Assembly: GCF_900115665.1 (NCBI RefSeq)
Contig: NZ_FOXH01000004.1
Location: 261,257-325,256, forward strand
Reading direction: 5' to 3'
Source: Pseudarcicella hirudinis
Lineage (GTDB): Bacteria; Bacteroidota; Bacteroidia; Cytophagales; Spirosomataceae
DNA length: 64,000 nucleotides
The position numbers and the translations under genes are program-made. A model generated the notes under the pieces. The model had not been told where the DNA came from, made no database searches, and saw only the letters and a program-made list of their open reading frames with translations. This document shows positions 45,901 through 53,928 of the stretch, piece after piece. Positions within the stretch are counted from its first letter, which is position 1. The number at the start of each line of letters is the position of its first letter.

Positions 45901-46290
45901 ATGAAAGTTTTAGCAGTAGTTGAAATCAATCTTTTAGGGGAAATCGTGACAAACAGGCCAGATGAGGTATTCTTCAAAGATTGCGATGCAACCAGGGCAG
46001 CCGCTTTTTTCGAAAAAGTTGAGATGTTGGAACAAAAGCATCGAAATCTCACAGAAATCGAAAATTACCGGATAAATAACCTGAATGCAACGTTTCAACA
46101 TGTGAAAGATTGGGGTTTTGTTCATCATTCCGAGTTAAACAAGTACTGGGAGAAAAAGATGGTAGAGTTTGAACATCGAATTACCTGGAAACTTGTTTTA
46201 AAATACCGAATCTGGAGTCCCATTAAAAAGTTGTTTTATAAAACTATTGGAAAGATCGGTACTCCGCTTATTAAACACATATTAAAATGA
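45901..46290 (+). CDS. Helical protein of unknown function
   Basis: This 129-residue basic helical protein (MKVLAVVEINLLGEIVTNRP) starts 2 nt after the previous stop and overlaps the next gene by 4 nt, so it belongs to the ATPase operon. The C-terminal third is Lys/Arg rich (KYRIWSPIKKLFYKTIGKIG), amphipathic, and could associate with membrane or DNA. Confidence 0.6.
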   Translation: MKVLAVVEINLLGEIVTNRPDEVFFKDCDATRAAAFFEKVEMLEQKHRNLTEIENYRINNLNATFQHVKDWGFVHHSELNKYWEKKMVEFEHRITWKLVLKYRIWSPIKKLFYKTIGKIGTPLIKHILK

Positions 46291-46931
46291 TCGACTACGG
46301 CAATTTGTTAAAAAACATAGAGGACAAAACAGAAGGGCTGTTTAGCTTTAGCGAGATTCCGGAGGCGGTCGAAGAGGCTTTACCCCATCGGGGAACCCCG
46401 TATTCTGATGTTGGGGTTGAGGGGAATACGCCACCCGCTGAACGATTCGAGTTTCTGCCAAAGCCAGAAAGTACATATCAACCCCGGTATTCCGATGAAG
46501 ATTTGGAAACCCGTGCAGAGTTGCTTACGAAATTGCTAATGACCAAATTTCACTTATATCTGGGTTTGGGCAAAGGTGGGCTTTCGGAATTAGTCGTTAG
46601 TCCAGAGGATTACGACAAGCTCAGACAACACCAGGCAGAAGGTGGTCCGGAAACACCGGAAATAAAGGAAATCCTCGAAAGATGTGAGATTAAAAAGAAG
46701 CTTGAGGAAACTCAGCCTTCCGATACTGCAGCAAATGAAAGAATCTTGAAAAAGGCCGTAAAATACGATTTACAGCGAAAAATGAATGCCGGAAAGCTAC
46801 AGGAATTAAGTATTGAAAAAATGATGTTGATGATGGTTGCAAGCGAATTTTCGGTGTTGGTTGGCAAAAATTATGGCGTTTTCTCTGTAATCGGTAAAAA
46901 CATCATCCGCAAAACAAAATCTTTTATTTGA
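46287..46931 (+). CDS. Protein of unknown function upstream of the packaging-type ATPase
   Basis: This 214-residue soluble protein has a Pro-rich, probably disordered N-terminus (about 20-70) and a helical C-terminal half ending in a hydrophobic amphipathic segment (IEKMMLMMVASEFSVLVGKN). It ends 1 nt before the ATPase start, so a joint role is likely. No family recognised. Confidence 0.6.
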   Translation: MIDYGNLLKNIEDKTEGLFSFSEIPEAVEEALPHRGTPYSDVGVEGNTPPAERFEFLPKPESTYQPRYSDEDLETRAELLTKLLMTKFHLYLGLGKGGLSELVVSPEDYDKLRQHQAEGGPETPEIKEILERCEIKKKLEETQPSDTAANERILKKAVKYDLQRKMNAGKLQELSIEKMMLMMVASEFSVLVGKNYGVFSVIGKNIIRKTKSFI

Positions 46932-46932
46932 T

Positions 46933-47631
46933 ATGAACCCGAAGGGAAATGTATGGTGGATAGGCGGAAAAAAGGATACTGGAAAGAGTTTCGAAGCCTT
47001 AAAAATTGCAGAATACTTCCGAAAACGTGAGGTAAACCCGAAACGGACAATAATTTTCGATCACACTTTTAATAATTCAACCTACCACGGGATTCAAATC
47101 ATAGATATTAAGGATTTGGATTATGTTCTTCCCAAAAAAGCTTCGGTTCGGGTTCAAACCACTGACTGGAGGTTGTTTATTGAAAAGTGCTTCAAGATTA
47201 AGAATGCAGTGATAATATTCGACGATGTAACGGCAATTTTCCGTGGTAATATTCCTGACGTGTTGTTGACTTTGTGTGGTAAGGCAAAGAATGAAAGATT
47301 GGAGATTATGTTTCAATTCCATACGATTAACGAAACGGCTCCTTCACTCATTCGGGCATCAGATATGATGGTAATCAAGCAGACACTTGACTCTTTGCCG
47401 GTAAAAAGTTCTTGCCGGGAGAACGTGCTTATTTCGCATATTATACAGGATTGCAGGACGGAGAATAAAAGCCTGCCTGAAAAGAAAAAGTATGCAACCA
47501 GGCTGCTTGATACGGTTGACGATAAAATTTATATAAAAAAGCTGGGTGAGGAAAAGTTTGAAAACTCCTATATAGACTTTATCGAAATTGATGATTATAA
47601 AATGGAAAAAGGCATTTCAAAAACTCTGTAG
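46933..47631 (+). CDS. FtsK/HerA-like DNA-packaging ATPase (A32/P9- or Zot-like)
   Basis: The 232-residue P-loop ATPase has Walker A G12-KKDT-GKS19 after a WWIGG strand, and Walker B VIIFDD with D97/D98. A downstream segment follows: AKNERLEIMFQFHTINETAP then SLIRASDMMVIKQT. The latter matches the Gln-containing sensor strand and (L/I)R region of FtsK/HerA superfamily members. The same folds occur in genome-packaging ATPases of tailless membrane phages (PRD1 P9, A32-like) and in Zot/pI of filamentous phages. Zot normally has a membrane segment and periplasmic tail, which are absent here. The short soluble form favours packaging. It lies directly upstream of the virion-like gene block. Confidence 0.7.
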   Translation: MNPKGNVWWIGGKKDTGKSFEALKIAEYFRKREVNPKRTIIFDHTFNNSTYHGIQIIDIKDLDYVLPKKASVRVQTTDWRLFIEKCFKIKNAVIIFDDVTAIFRGNIPDVLLTLCGKAKNERLEIMFQFHTINETAPSLIRASDMMVIKQTLDSLPVKSSCRENVLISHIIQDCRTENKSLPEKKKYATRLLDTVDDKIYIKKLGEEKFENSYIDFIEIDDYKMEKGISKTL

Positions 47632-47633
47632 TA

Positions 47634-47927
47634 ATGAAAAAAATTAATTGGATGAATGTGATACAGCTATTAGGGCTGATAATCGGTATTATTCTATTGC
47701 AAAATTTGGTAAAATGGCTTTTTGGCAAAATAGGTGTTAACCGAAAGCGTTCTCAACCTGACCATGTTGCATCTGAGTCAAAACAGGTGCTTCAGCGGGA
47801 AATTGCAGAAAAAAAAATATCGGCTGAACTTACTGAAACTGAATTGCAAAAGTTGGCAGAGGAGAAGGTTCAGGAGATTCTTAACGAAAACTCTTGCGAT
47901 CCAGAACCTGAATATAAGGCAGTTTAA
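47634..47927 (+). CDS. Single-span membrane protein with charged tail
   Basis: The 97-residue protein has one N-terminal membrane segment (about 5-28), then a basic stretch and a long acidic helix (REIAEKKISAELTETELQKL). It starts 2 nt after the ATPase. Function unknown; it could anchor the ATPase or be a virion membrane protein. Confidence 0.65.
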   Translation: MKKINWMNVIQLLGLIIGIILLQNLVKWLFGKIGVNRKRSQPDHVASESKQVLQREIAEKKISAELTETELQKLAEEKVQEILNENSCDPEPEYKAV

Positions 47928-47948
47928 AAATTCCAAAATGAATAAAAC

Positions 47949-48197
47949 ATGAGTGAATTGAGACCAGCTCAAAGGCCTGATCCAAAGCAAACTTTGAGTG
48001 ATATTTGTTTCTATTTTGGTTTTACTTCAAGGCGTGGAAAGCATCAACGGGCGGATATTCCTGCCCTCATTCGAAACCTCTCTCCTTACGAGAAAATAAT
48101 TAAAAAACGCTTTGGATTGGATATTCACAACCTTCCGAAGCGAAAATATGTTGACTATAGTCTTATCTGCTTCATACACAACAAGTTCAGAGTATAG
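47949..48197 (+). CDS. Small basic protein of unknown function
   Basis: The 82-residue very basic protein (MSELRPAQRPDPKQTLSDIC) is the last gene of the ATPase operon. Basic helices and lack of membrane segment suggest nucleic-acid binding. No family recognised. Confidence 0.6.
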   Translation: MSELRPAQRPDPKQTLSDICFYFGFTSRRGKHQRADIPALIRNLSPYEKIIKKRFGLDIHNLPKRKYVDYSLICFIHNKFRV

Positions 48198-48346
48198 CTT
48201 GTGCATTCCTCGTGCATAAGCTATGTGCATTTTAGGCCCGCCCAATAGCCGTATAAAGCCCATCGTTTAAAATTTATTTAAAAACCTCATTTATCATTGT
48301 GTCATGAATTGTTAAGCCGAAATGGTTTCAAAAAAACAAAACAATT
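48198..48346 (+). promoter_or_regulatory. Control region before the virion-like block
   Basis: GTGCAT occurs three times (48201, 48212, 48225), flanked by AGCTT/AAGCT, just after the previous stop. It could be an activator or repressor site for a late promoter in the following ~120 AT-rich bases. No clear promoter consensus is visible. Confidence 0.35.
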
Positions 48347-48916
48347 ATGTCACAGAAATTGAAATTCCTAATTGCCGGAGCTACATCGGATTGTGTTCTG
48401 GTGTTATATCCAGGCATCGCAAAAGATATTAATCCGGAGGGTAAGTTTATTTCAGATAAGCCATTCAAGCCTATTTGGGGTGCTGAACTTGAATTGACGG
48501 CTAAACTTGAAATTGAGGGTGTTGCAAATGCCCATATCGATGATTTAATCGCATACCTGATTCAAAAAGGGAATTTCGAGATTGAGAGCATTACTGTTTT
48601 AGCAAATCCAGGAGAGGTTCAAAATCCTGTAAAAGAATTTGTTTTAACTGAATTGAATCCATTCAAGGAGCCTGTATCTATTCCACTTAATGCTATTCTT
48701 TCAACAGGAAAAACTGAGGACGGCCGATATTTCGATAAGCACACGCTTAACTCTCCTATTGTCTTGACTCCTCTGACTATTCTTGCCATCCAGGTAAGCG
48801 GTAGTGAGCACCCTATTGAAATTATTTTCAATGAGGGCGTAGCGAAAACTGTTTTGGAAGAGGATGATGACAAGGAAAAGGAGGCTGACAAGGAAGAGGA
48901 CAAGCCTGTTTATTGA
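48347..48916 (+). CDS. Candidate capsid protein 1 (beta-rich, acidic tail)
   Basis: The 189-residue soluble protein is predicted almost all-beta (LKFLIAGATSDCVLVLYPGI; WGAELELTAKLEIEGV; PIVLTPLTILAIQVSG) and ends in a Glu/Asp/Lys-rich tail. There is no signal peptide or membrane segment. It is the first gene of the late block after the packaging-type ATPase and its own control region, the place where single-jelly-roll capsid genes lie in P23-77-type phages. Size and beta content fit a jelly roll, but I cannot identify the fold from sequence alone. Confidence 0.4.
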   Translation: MSQKLKFLIAGATSDCVLVLYPGIAKDINPEGKFISDKPFKPIWGAELELTAKLEIEGVANAHIDDLIAYLIQKGNFEIESITVLANPGEVQNPVKEFVLTELNPFKEPVSIPLNAILSTGKTEDGRYFDKHTLNSPIVLTPLTILAIQVSGSEHPIEIIFNEGVAKTVLEEDDDKEKEADKEEDKPVY

Positions 48917-48968
48917 GATTTAAACAGGGTGGAATTAAGGCGTTTAACCTCATAATTTTCAAAAGGAA

Positions 48969-49466
48969 ATGAGATTTTCAAAACAATATACAAACGGTGA
49001 AACGGTGCTCCTGTATAATACAGGGGTAAACGTTGGAGCTCGTGTAGGGGTAGTAAGTTACAAAGGAATTTTCATGATTGCCTCATACGCAGCAGATGGA
49101 ACTCATGTAACCATCTTAGGTAAAGAGGGTGTTGTATCTCGATTGGCAGGAACTCCTGTGCAATTAAGTTTCACAAATGCCTTTAAGCAATCTGACGTTG
49201 ATCTAATTGTGACAGAAGCGACGGTTACGAGTACACTTGGTGCAAGCATCGTTAATACTTCTGTTTTAATTTCATCGCTTCCAGGTTTTCCTACTGGATT
49301 GACCTCTGATGGTTTATTAGAGCCAGTTACAAATCTATTGTTCGAAGATGACCCTCAGACTCAGGCAATCGTTTTACAACTTGCGATTGCTAAAAAGGTG
49401 ATTAATGAAAATGGATTGAATGGAGTCTATAACAAGGCTCTGAATAATTTAATATCGACATTATAA
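48969..49466 (+). CDS. Candidate virion protein 2
   Basis: The 165-residue protein (MRFSKQYTNGETVLLYNTGV) has a beta-rich N-terminal half with an SH3/OB-like run and a Thr/Ser-rich middle, then a short helical C-terminus. It is preceded by AAAGGAA, one of the better ribosome-binding sites in the element, consistent with high expression. No membrane segment. Candidate second capsid or capsid-associated protein on position only. Confidence 0.4.
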   Translation: MRFSKQYTNGETVLLYNTGVNVGARVGVVSYKGIFMIASYAADGTHVTILGKEGVVSRLAGTPVQLSFTNAFKQSDVDLIVTEATVTSTLGASIVNTSVLISSLPGFPTGLTSDGLLEPVTNLLFEDDPQTQAIVLQLAIAKKVINENGLNGVYNKALNNLISTL

Positions 49467-49518
49467 CGGCTTGTTTTGGCAAGTTGATAGAACACAAATA
49501 CTCTAAACTGATACAAAA

Positions 49519-50082
49519 ATGGCAGGTGTAGTAAAAAATCTCGCTCCGGCAGGGGCAATCACACAGGGGCAAGTTATTGGTGCTCTTGACTTCGGGACTG
49601 GTGCTGATGGAAATCCATCGATCTGGACTTTTGCATTATGCGTATTTAATTCGAAACCATATCTCTTTGGACGTCACAGCTCTGCTGGAAGTTCCGCTCC
49701 ATTTCTGCCATTCGACGATAACGGCGTAGCCGGTTTTGCCGTATCGGACATGGGGGTTTTACGTAGCATTATTGAAACAGCAAGCCAGCCTCCATTGGTT
49801 TACAAAACCGACGGTGCGGTTTATGCCTCAGCTGCTACAGAGACAGGGTGGTACACAGACGGTGCTGGAAATTTTCAGACAAAACCGTACACAGCTACAA
49901 GTAATGCAGATACGATTAAAAGTATCCTGCAAACAGTAGCAGGAGATTCCTCTACGACTACCACCGGAACGGGAACTGCGACTCCGGCAAAAAAATGGTT
50001 TCAAAAACCCATTAACTGGGTGTTAGGTGCCGTTGGTGCTGTGGTGGTTTATGTAGTGGCGAAGAAATTCATCTGGAAGTAG
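49519..50082 (+). CDS. Tail-anchored virion-like protein
   Basis: The 187-residue protein (MAGVVKNLAPAGAITQGQVI) has no signal peptide. A beta-rich N-terminal domain (~1-135) is followed by a Thr/Gly/Ala linker (SSTTTTGTGTATPA) and one C-terminal membrane segment (WVLGAVGAVVVYVVA) with basic tail KKFIWK. This linker plus C-terminal anchor is repeated in at least five other proteins of the block. It ends just before a strong terminator, so the first three late genes form a separate unit, probably the most abundant products. Confidence 0.5.
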   Translation: MAGVVKNLAPAGAITQGQVIGALDFGTGADGNPSIWTFALCVFNSKPYLFGRHSSAGSSAPFLPFDDNGVAGFAVSDMGVLRSIIETASQPPLVYKTDGAVYASAATETGWYTDGAGNFQTKPYTATSNADTIKSILQTVAGDSSTTTTGTGTATPAKKWFQKPINWVLGAVGAVVVYVVAKKFIWK

Positions 50083-50107
50083 ATAAGTGTTTTACCTCTA
50101 AATAGAC

Positions 50108-50145
50108 AGGAGCCTGCTTACTCAGTGTAGGCAGGCTCTTTTTCT
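50108..50145 (+). terminator. Hairpin terminator within the late block
   Basis: GAGCCTGC at 50110-50117 pairs with GCAGGCTC at 50131-50138 and is followed by a run of seven T residues. Confidence 0.85.
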
Positions 50146-50155
50146 TATAGCATCT

Positions 50156-50842
50156 ATGATAACTATTGAAGCTGCAAATAAAAATCCCCTAGTAATTGCA
50201 AGTGCAAATCTTACAGTTTGGGGTGAGTATGTAAAGGATGGAGCAATTGCAAGACTCTCAAAAAGCCTGTCTACAATCAAAACAGGTGTAAAAGTTGGGG
50301 TAGTTGTAGCTACATACTATAGCGGAGATGGTAGAAGTTTTGCAAAAGTTCAGCTTATCAATCCGGTTTCCAAGTTGCTTACTAAATACACCCACGGGTA
50401 TGTTTATTTAGCTGACGTGAATTTATTTGGTGCTGCAGTAACTCCGACAACAAACGGAAAAACCTATTGGTGTACTGGAAGTCAGGTAAATATCAGAAAA
50501 AGTCCTTCACTTACTTCTGCTGTTATGGCAAAGTTGGACAAGGGTGATATTATCGGACAAAGCGACGGCGTTCTCTCCGGACAATTCTTGAAATTTAATC
50601 TGGCATTGGGCGGAATTGGATATGTAGCGACTCAATACTGCACGCTGAAATCACCTGAACTGCCTGTAGTTACTCAGCCATTAACCGTTAAAGATCCGGC
50701 ATCGGGAAAAGATACAACTGTTCAAATTCCGGTTGTTCAACCCATAGAGGGATCAATAGACTGGTTGAGACTAGGCGTAAGTATCGTAGCCAGTTTCGTT
50801 GGAGGGGTTATTCTAAGAAAAATCTTTAAGAAGAGAGCATGA
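50156..50842 (+). CDS. Tail-anchored protein with bacterial SH3 domain
   Basis: The 228-residue protein has an N-terminal beta domain, then a bacterial SH3 domain (about 100-165; YWCTGSQVNIRKSPSLTSAV with later KLDKGDIIGQ and GYVATQYC). A short linker and one C-terminal membrane segment (LGVSIVASFVGGVIL) with basic tail RKIFKKRA follow. Bacterial SH3 domains bind peptidoglycan, so it could hold the particle at the cell wall. The stop overlaps the next start (ATGA). Confidence 0.65.
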   Translation: MITIEAANKNPLVIASANLTVWGEYVKDGAIARLSKSLSTIKTGVKVGVVVATYYSGDGRSFAKVQLINPVSKLLTKYTHGYVYLADVNLFGAAVTPTTNGKTYWCTGSQVNIRKSPSLTSAVMAKLDKGDIIGQSDGVLSGQFLKFNLALGGIGYVATQYCTLKSPELPVVTQPLTVKDPASGKDTTVQIPVVQPIEGSIDWLRLGVSIVASFVGGVILRKIFKKRA

Positions 50843-51318
50843 AAATTCTAAATACAATCTGGGGTGTCTTAACTAAGATATTTTCATCAAAAATTTTCTG
50901 GTATGCTGCAGCGGCAATCACAGGGTATCTTCTTATCAAGAAGTATGTGTTAAAGTCAAACGCAGCTCCGGAGGTTCTTAGTTATTCACCATCCCTCCCA
51001 CTCCCGGATCAAAGCGATTCTTTTAAGACTTGGATTAGGGCAACCGGACAGCCAATGGTTGACAAACTCGGAAGTTATTTGAGCACTTGGCATCTGACGA
51101 ACGGAACCCTTAATAATTACATTCTGGAAATTCAGAATTATAACGATAATCAACTGATTTACCTGATTAACGGATATAATCAGTTGTATTATACCAATAA
51201 CAAGGGTTCGTTAGCTAAGGATTTGGAAGACGTGTCTTACTATACTCCGTTATCCCCGATCAGAGATAATCTGGTAAAAAGAATCAGAACATTGGAATTG
51301 AAATACTCAAAACAGTAA
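50839..51318 (+). CDS. Membrane protein with N-terminal anchor
   Basis: The 159-residue protein has one membrane segment (about 18-38) followed by basic residues and a soluble, helical C-terminal domain (NYILEIQNYNDNQLIYLING) whose layout is reminiscent of annexin-like helical repeats. Co-translated with the preceding gene. Function unknown; probably a virion or assembly membrane protein. Confidence 0.55.
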   Translation: MKILNTIWGVLTKIFSSKIFWYAAAAITGYLLIKKYVLKSNAAPEVLSYSPSLPLPDQSDSFKTWIRATGQPMVDKLGSYLSTWHLTNGTLNNYILEIQNYNDNQLIYLINGYNQLYYTNNKGSLAKDLEDVSYYTPLSPIRDNLVKRIRTLELKYSKQ

Positions 51319-51322
51319 AAAT

Positions 51323-51481
51323 ATGGATGGATTGTTAGGAAATATTCTCGGTACGGTAAAAACAGATAATCAGATCAGTCTTGACCAAAAGTCAGTATTA
51401 AACACCGGTATTATCCTGGGTTTGTCGGCAATTATCGCTGCTATAATCATCAAGGGCATTTATAAACTATTAGACTGGTAA
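51323..51481 (+). CDS. Small single-span membrane protein (candidate abundant virion membrane protein)
   Basis: This 52-residue frame (MDGLLGNILGTVKTDNQISL) starts 4 nt after the previous stop and its stop overlaps the next start (TAATG). It has a hydrophilic N-terminus and one strong membrane segment (IILGLSAIIAAIIIKGIYKL), without a signal peptide. Size and layout are like small phage membrane or coat proteins (pVIII-like, or PM2/PRD1 minor membrane proteins). Confidence 0.6.
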   Translation: MDGLLGNILGTVKTDNQISLDQKSVLNTGIILGLSAIIAAIIIKGIYKLLDW

Positions 51482-52227
51482 TGAAAACAACATCTGAAAT
51501 AGAACTTGAAAAAGAATTGCTGATAATCTCTCAACAGGAAGCTGCTGAACGGATTTTGGAGATAGAAGCTGAGCAAGCCGAAATTGCCAGGGCAGAAAAG
51601 GAAGACCTCCGGAAGAGAAAGCTTTCTCTTTTAGAGGATGCCAGGCAATATGAAGCACTTGCCAGGGAGGCAAAAACCAAAGAGGACACAGACTTGAAGC
51701 TCGATTGGGCGAAAGCTGCCAGAGATGAAGCTGCGAAAATTGTAATCGAGGGCGAAACTTTTGATGAAGAATTGCCAAAAGTACAGCCAACTGCAAATAA
51801 AAGAAAACTGGGTCAGTTCATAGCGAAGTATATGCCATTCATTCAGGTTGGTGTATTAGTCTCAATGATCGTTACTCTATTGATCTCATTTTATGGTTAT
51901 CAAGCCAAGATTGAACGGGCAAATTCACTTTTAAGTGAAGATGAATTGATTACCAAAAAAGTAAACGCATTCAACGACTCTAATTTACAGAGAATCGTCT
52001 TTGAGCGGCTTTTACAGAGTACCGACCTGGTATTCATTTTAATCTTCCTGCTAATTATTGCGCCATCGGTTCTATGCTACCAATTACCATTTATAAAGTC
52101 GAACAAGGATTTTTTACACGAATTCTTTTATAAGTTAACAGCATGGCAAAGAGTAAAATTTGTAGCATTCTTATTTGGAGCATTGCTTATTTATTTCGGT
52201 TTGTCTCACTCAGTCAACCAGTTCTAA
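51481..52227 (+). CDS. Coiled-coil membrane protein
   Basis: The 248-residue protein has a long charged coiled coil (about 5-85; rich in E, A, K and R) and three C-terminal membrane segments (around 118-140, 180-200 and 220-240). There is no signal peptide, so the coiled coil should face the cytoplasm. Its end overlaps the next gene by 85 nt. Assembly scaffold or DNA-translocation component are possibilities; no family recognised. Confidence 0.6.
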   Translation: MKTTSEIELEKELLIISQQEAAERILEIEAEQAEIARAEKEDLRKRKLSLLEDARQYEALAREAKTKEDTDLKLDWAKAARDEAAKIVIEGETFDEELPKVQPTANKRKLGQFIAKYMPFIQVGVLVSMIVTLLISFYGYQAKIERANSLLSEDELITKKVNAFNDSNLQRIVFERLLQSTDLVFILIFLLIIAPSVLCYQLPFIKSNKDFLHEFFYKLTAWQRVKFVAFLFGALLIYFGLSHSVNQF

Positions 52228-52775
52228 GTGAGTCAGAATTAAGGCAAAAGATCGTTAAAGCACAACAGAAATACCTAACCGTCAGAGAAGATAGATACTG
52301 GAGTAACACTCAAAAAGCTTGGATTTACACAAATAGAGGTTTGGAGGTTGATAAAATTCAAAAAAGGGCGGGATGTGATCTAGGGTGCTATTGGTGCGGT
52401 GCTTATCAGGTTGTGTTATATCAGGACGCTGGAATTAATGTTAGGACTGATCTCGAAATAAAAAATCCACTCGCTGTAAAAGAGTGGTTTAATCGAGGAA
52501 GTAGAATAGTTTACAGAAGAGGTTCCGGAAATCAGAGGACAGGCGTTTTTCCTCAAAAGGGCGATCAGATGAGAATGTTCTACAGTCACATAGAAATGTA
52601 TGTTGGCGACGATTGGTTGAAGGATTTTGCCAGAAAAAGAATCCCTTCCGGGGGTGGAAATACGTCAGGGGGCAAAGGCTGGCACGGTGTTTACATCACA
52701 AATCGAAATTTGAACGAAATACAGTTAGTCAGTAATCATATTAGTTTTTATTACAATAAGCAAAAAAAGCTGTGA
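52143..52775 (+). CDS. CHAP/NlpC-P60-like cysteine peptidase (candidate wall hydrolase)
   Basis: The 210-residue protein has an N-terminal hydrophobic signal or anchor (residues 5-25). A papain-like amidase pattern follows: catalytic Cys in GCYWCGAYQV (about residue 80) and His in YSHIEMYVGD (about residue 145), followed by a Gly-rich loop. Such enzymes cut peptide cross-links of peptidoglycan. The start overlaps the preceding gene by 85 nt and the stop overlaps the next GTG start, so it lies inside a translationally coupled series. Confidence 0.65.
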   Translation: MAKSKICSILIWSIAYLFRFVSLSQPVLSESELRQKIVKAQQKYLTVREDRYWSNTQKAWIYTNRGLEVDKIQKRAGCDLGCYWCGAYQVVLYQDAGINVRTDLEIKNPLAVKEWFNRGSRIVYRRGSGNQRTGVFPQKGDQMRMFYSHIEMYVGDDWLKDFARKRIPSGGGNTSGGKGWHGVYITNRNLNEIQLVSNHISFYYNKQKKL

Positions 52776-53452
52776 GCCTGATTTTTATAGATAAAATTCC
52801 TGCAAACCTCAGAACCGAATTTGAAAAGAAATTAAGGGCTGTTTGTACGAATCTGAAAATCAGAAATCCGAATTGGTTAATGGCATTAATGTGGGCTGAG
52901 TCCCGATTCATACCAACCGCTAAGGCTCCGGACTCATCGGCAACTGGTTTGATACAATTTTTAGAATCTACTGCAAGTGAAATAGGATATTCAACTGCCC
53001 AGATTGCTAAAATGAATGTTGTTGAGCAGTTGGTCCCGGTAGAGAAATATCTATCGTTGCAAATTAAAAGGTATGGTATGCCTGATAATGGATATGAGTT
53101 GTATGAATTAGTACATTACCCGGCAGCGTATAAAAAGGCAAATAGTTTTGTCCTGTATTCAAAAGGTTCAGCGGCTTACAACGCAAATAAGCTGGATTAT
53201 GATAAAGACGGGAATGTTACGGTATTTGAGTTAAAGACTTTTCTTGAAAAGAGCATTAACCCTTATTACGACACTTCGTTCTTGAATCAGACTGAATCCG
53301 GACAAAATGTAAATCAGTTTATCCAGGGTGTACCCAATTTTTTACTTTGGCTTGTAGTGATTAGCTTTTTCTTTTTTACGGGATTTTCACTGTTGAAACC
53401 GGGTTCCTGGAAAGCTTTTAGAATAATGTTAGTAGGAATGTTTAAGCGATGA
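52772..53452 (+). CDS. Tail-anchored lytic transglycosylase (SLT fold)
   Basis: The 226-residue protein starts with GTG overlapping the previous stop. The SLT-type domain shows the catalytic Glu in MWAESRFIPTA (about residue 38), GLIQF downstream and a long helical rest. One C-terminal membrane segment (FLLWLVVISFFFFTGFSLL) follows with basic tail MFKR. An EF-hand-like DKDGNVTVFE loop lies at about 147-156. Lytic transglycosylases in virions (for example PRD1 P7) open the cell wall during entry; the membrane anchor fits a particle with a membrane. Confidence 0.75.
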   Translation: MSLIFIDKIPANLRTEFEKKLRAVCTNLKIRNPNWLMALMWAESRFIPTAKAPDSSATGLIQFLESTASEIGYSTAQIAKMNVVEQLVPVEKYLSLQIKRYGMPDNGYELYELVHYPAAYKKANSFVLYSKGSAAYNANKLDYDKDGNVTVFELKTFLEKSINPYYDTSFLNQTESGQNVNQFIQGVPNFLLWLVVISFFFFTGFSLLKPGSWKAFRIMLVGMFKR

Positions 53453-53928
53453 CGATAGGATTTGAAACTTTTGACATAAATCATCCGGACGCATCGAGCT
53501 TATTGATGAGTCTGGCCAGTTCCGGAATCTGGGGACACTGTGAGATCCATTTCTCAGACGGAGCGGTCGGAACAGCCGGGGACAAAAGACGGGGTGTGAT
53601 GCTCATCTCTGATAAGGATAAAGTTTACAAGCCGGAAAACTGGCAGTATTTTCAGATACCAGCCAAGGCAGAACAGGAAGCGAAGGTGAGAAAATATTTT
53701 GTTGATCGCCTGGATGAAAAATACAACTGGACAGGGATTTTTGGTGGAATGATTGCAGGCTTTAACCTTACAAATTCTAACGGTCAGTTCTGTAGTGAAA
53801 TCTGTTTTAATGCAATGGTTCAGGCGGGAATTATTCAAAGTTATGGATTAAAGGGCTTTCAGCTTTCACCAAGTCATCTTTTTGAAATTGTAACAAGACT
53901 GGGTTTTAAAAAAGTCGAAAAAGTATGA
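53449..53928 (+). CDS. Permuted papain-fold (YiiX/NlpC-P60-like) hydrolase
   Basis: The 159-residue protein has the circularly permuted papain arrangement: His first in WGHCEIHFSDG (about residue 30) and Cys later in GQFCSEICF (about residue 122). Members cleave amide bonds in peptidoglycan peptides or lipids. No signal peptide. Co-translated with both neighbours (ATGA overlaps). Confidence 0.7.
   Translation: MTIGFETFDINHPDASSLLMSLASSGIWGHCEIHFSDGAVGTAGDKRRGVMLISDKDKVYKPENWQYFQIPAKAEQEAKVRKYFVDRLDEKYNWTGIFGGMIAGFNLTNSNGQFCSEICFNAMVQAGIIQSYGLKGFQLSPSHLFEIVTRLGFKKVEKV

Larger units (their letters stand above)
43817..46673. repeat. Dispersed GGAAATC oligomer cluster
   Basis: I count 18 copies of GGAAATC in 2.86 kb (14 on the plus strand, for example at 43817, 43883, 44270, 44300, 45154, 45300, 45367, 45473, 45691 and 45844; four on the minus strand at 44039, 44120, 45136 and 45673). 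Base composition alone would predict well under one. They fall in more than one codon phase and one is in non-coding sequence, so amino-acid usage does not fully explain them. Confidence 0.6.
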
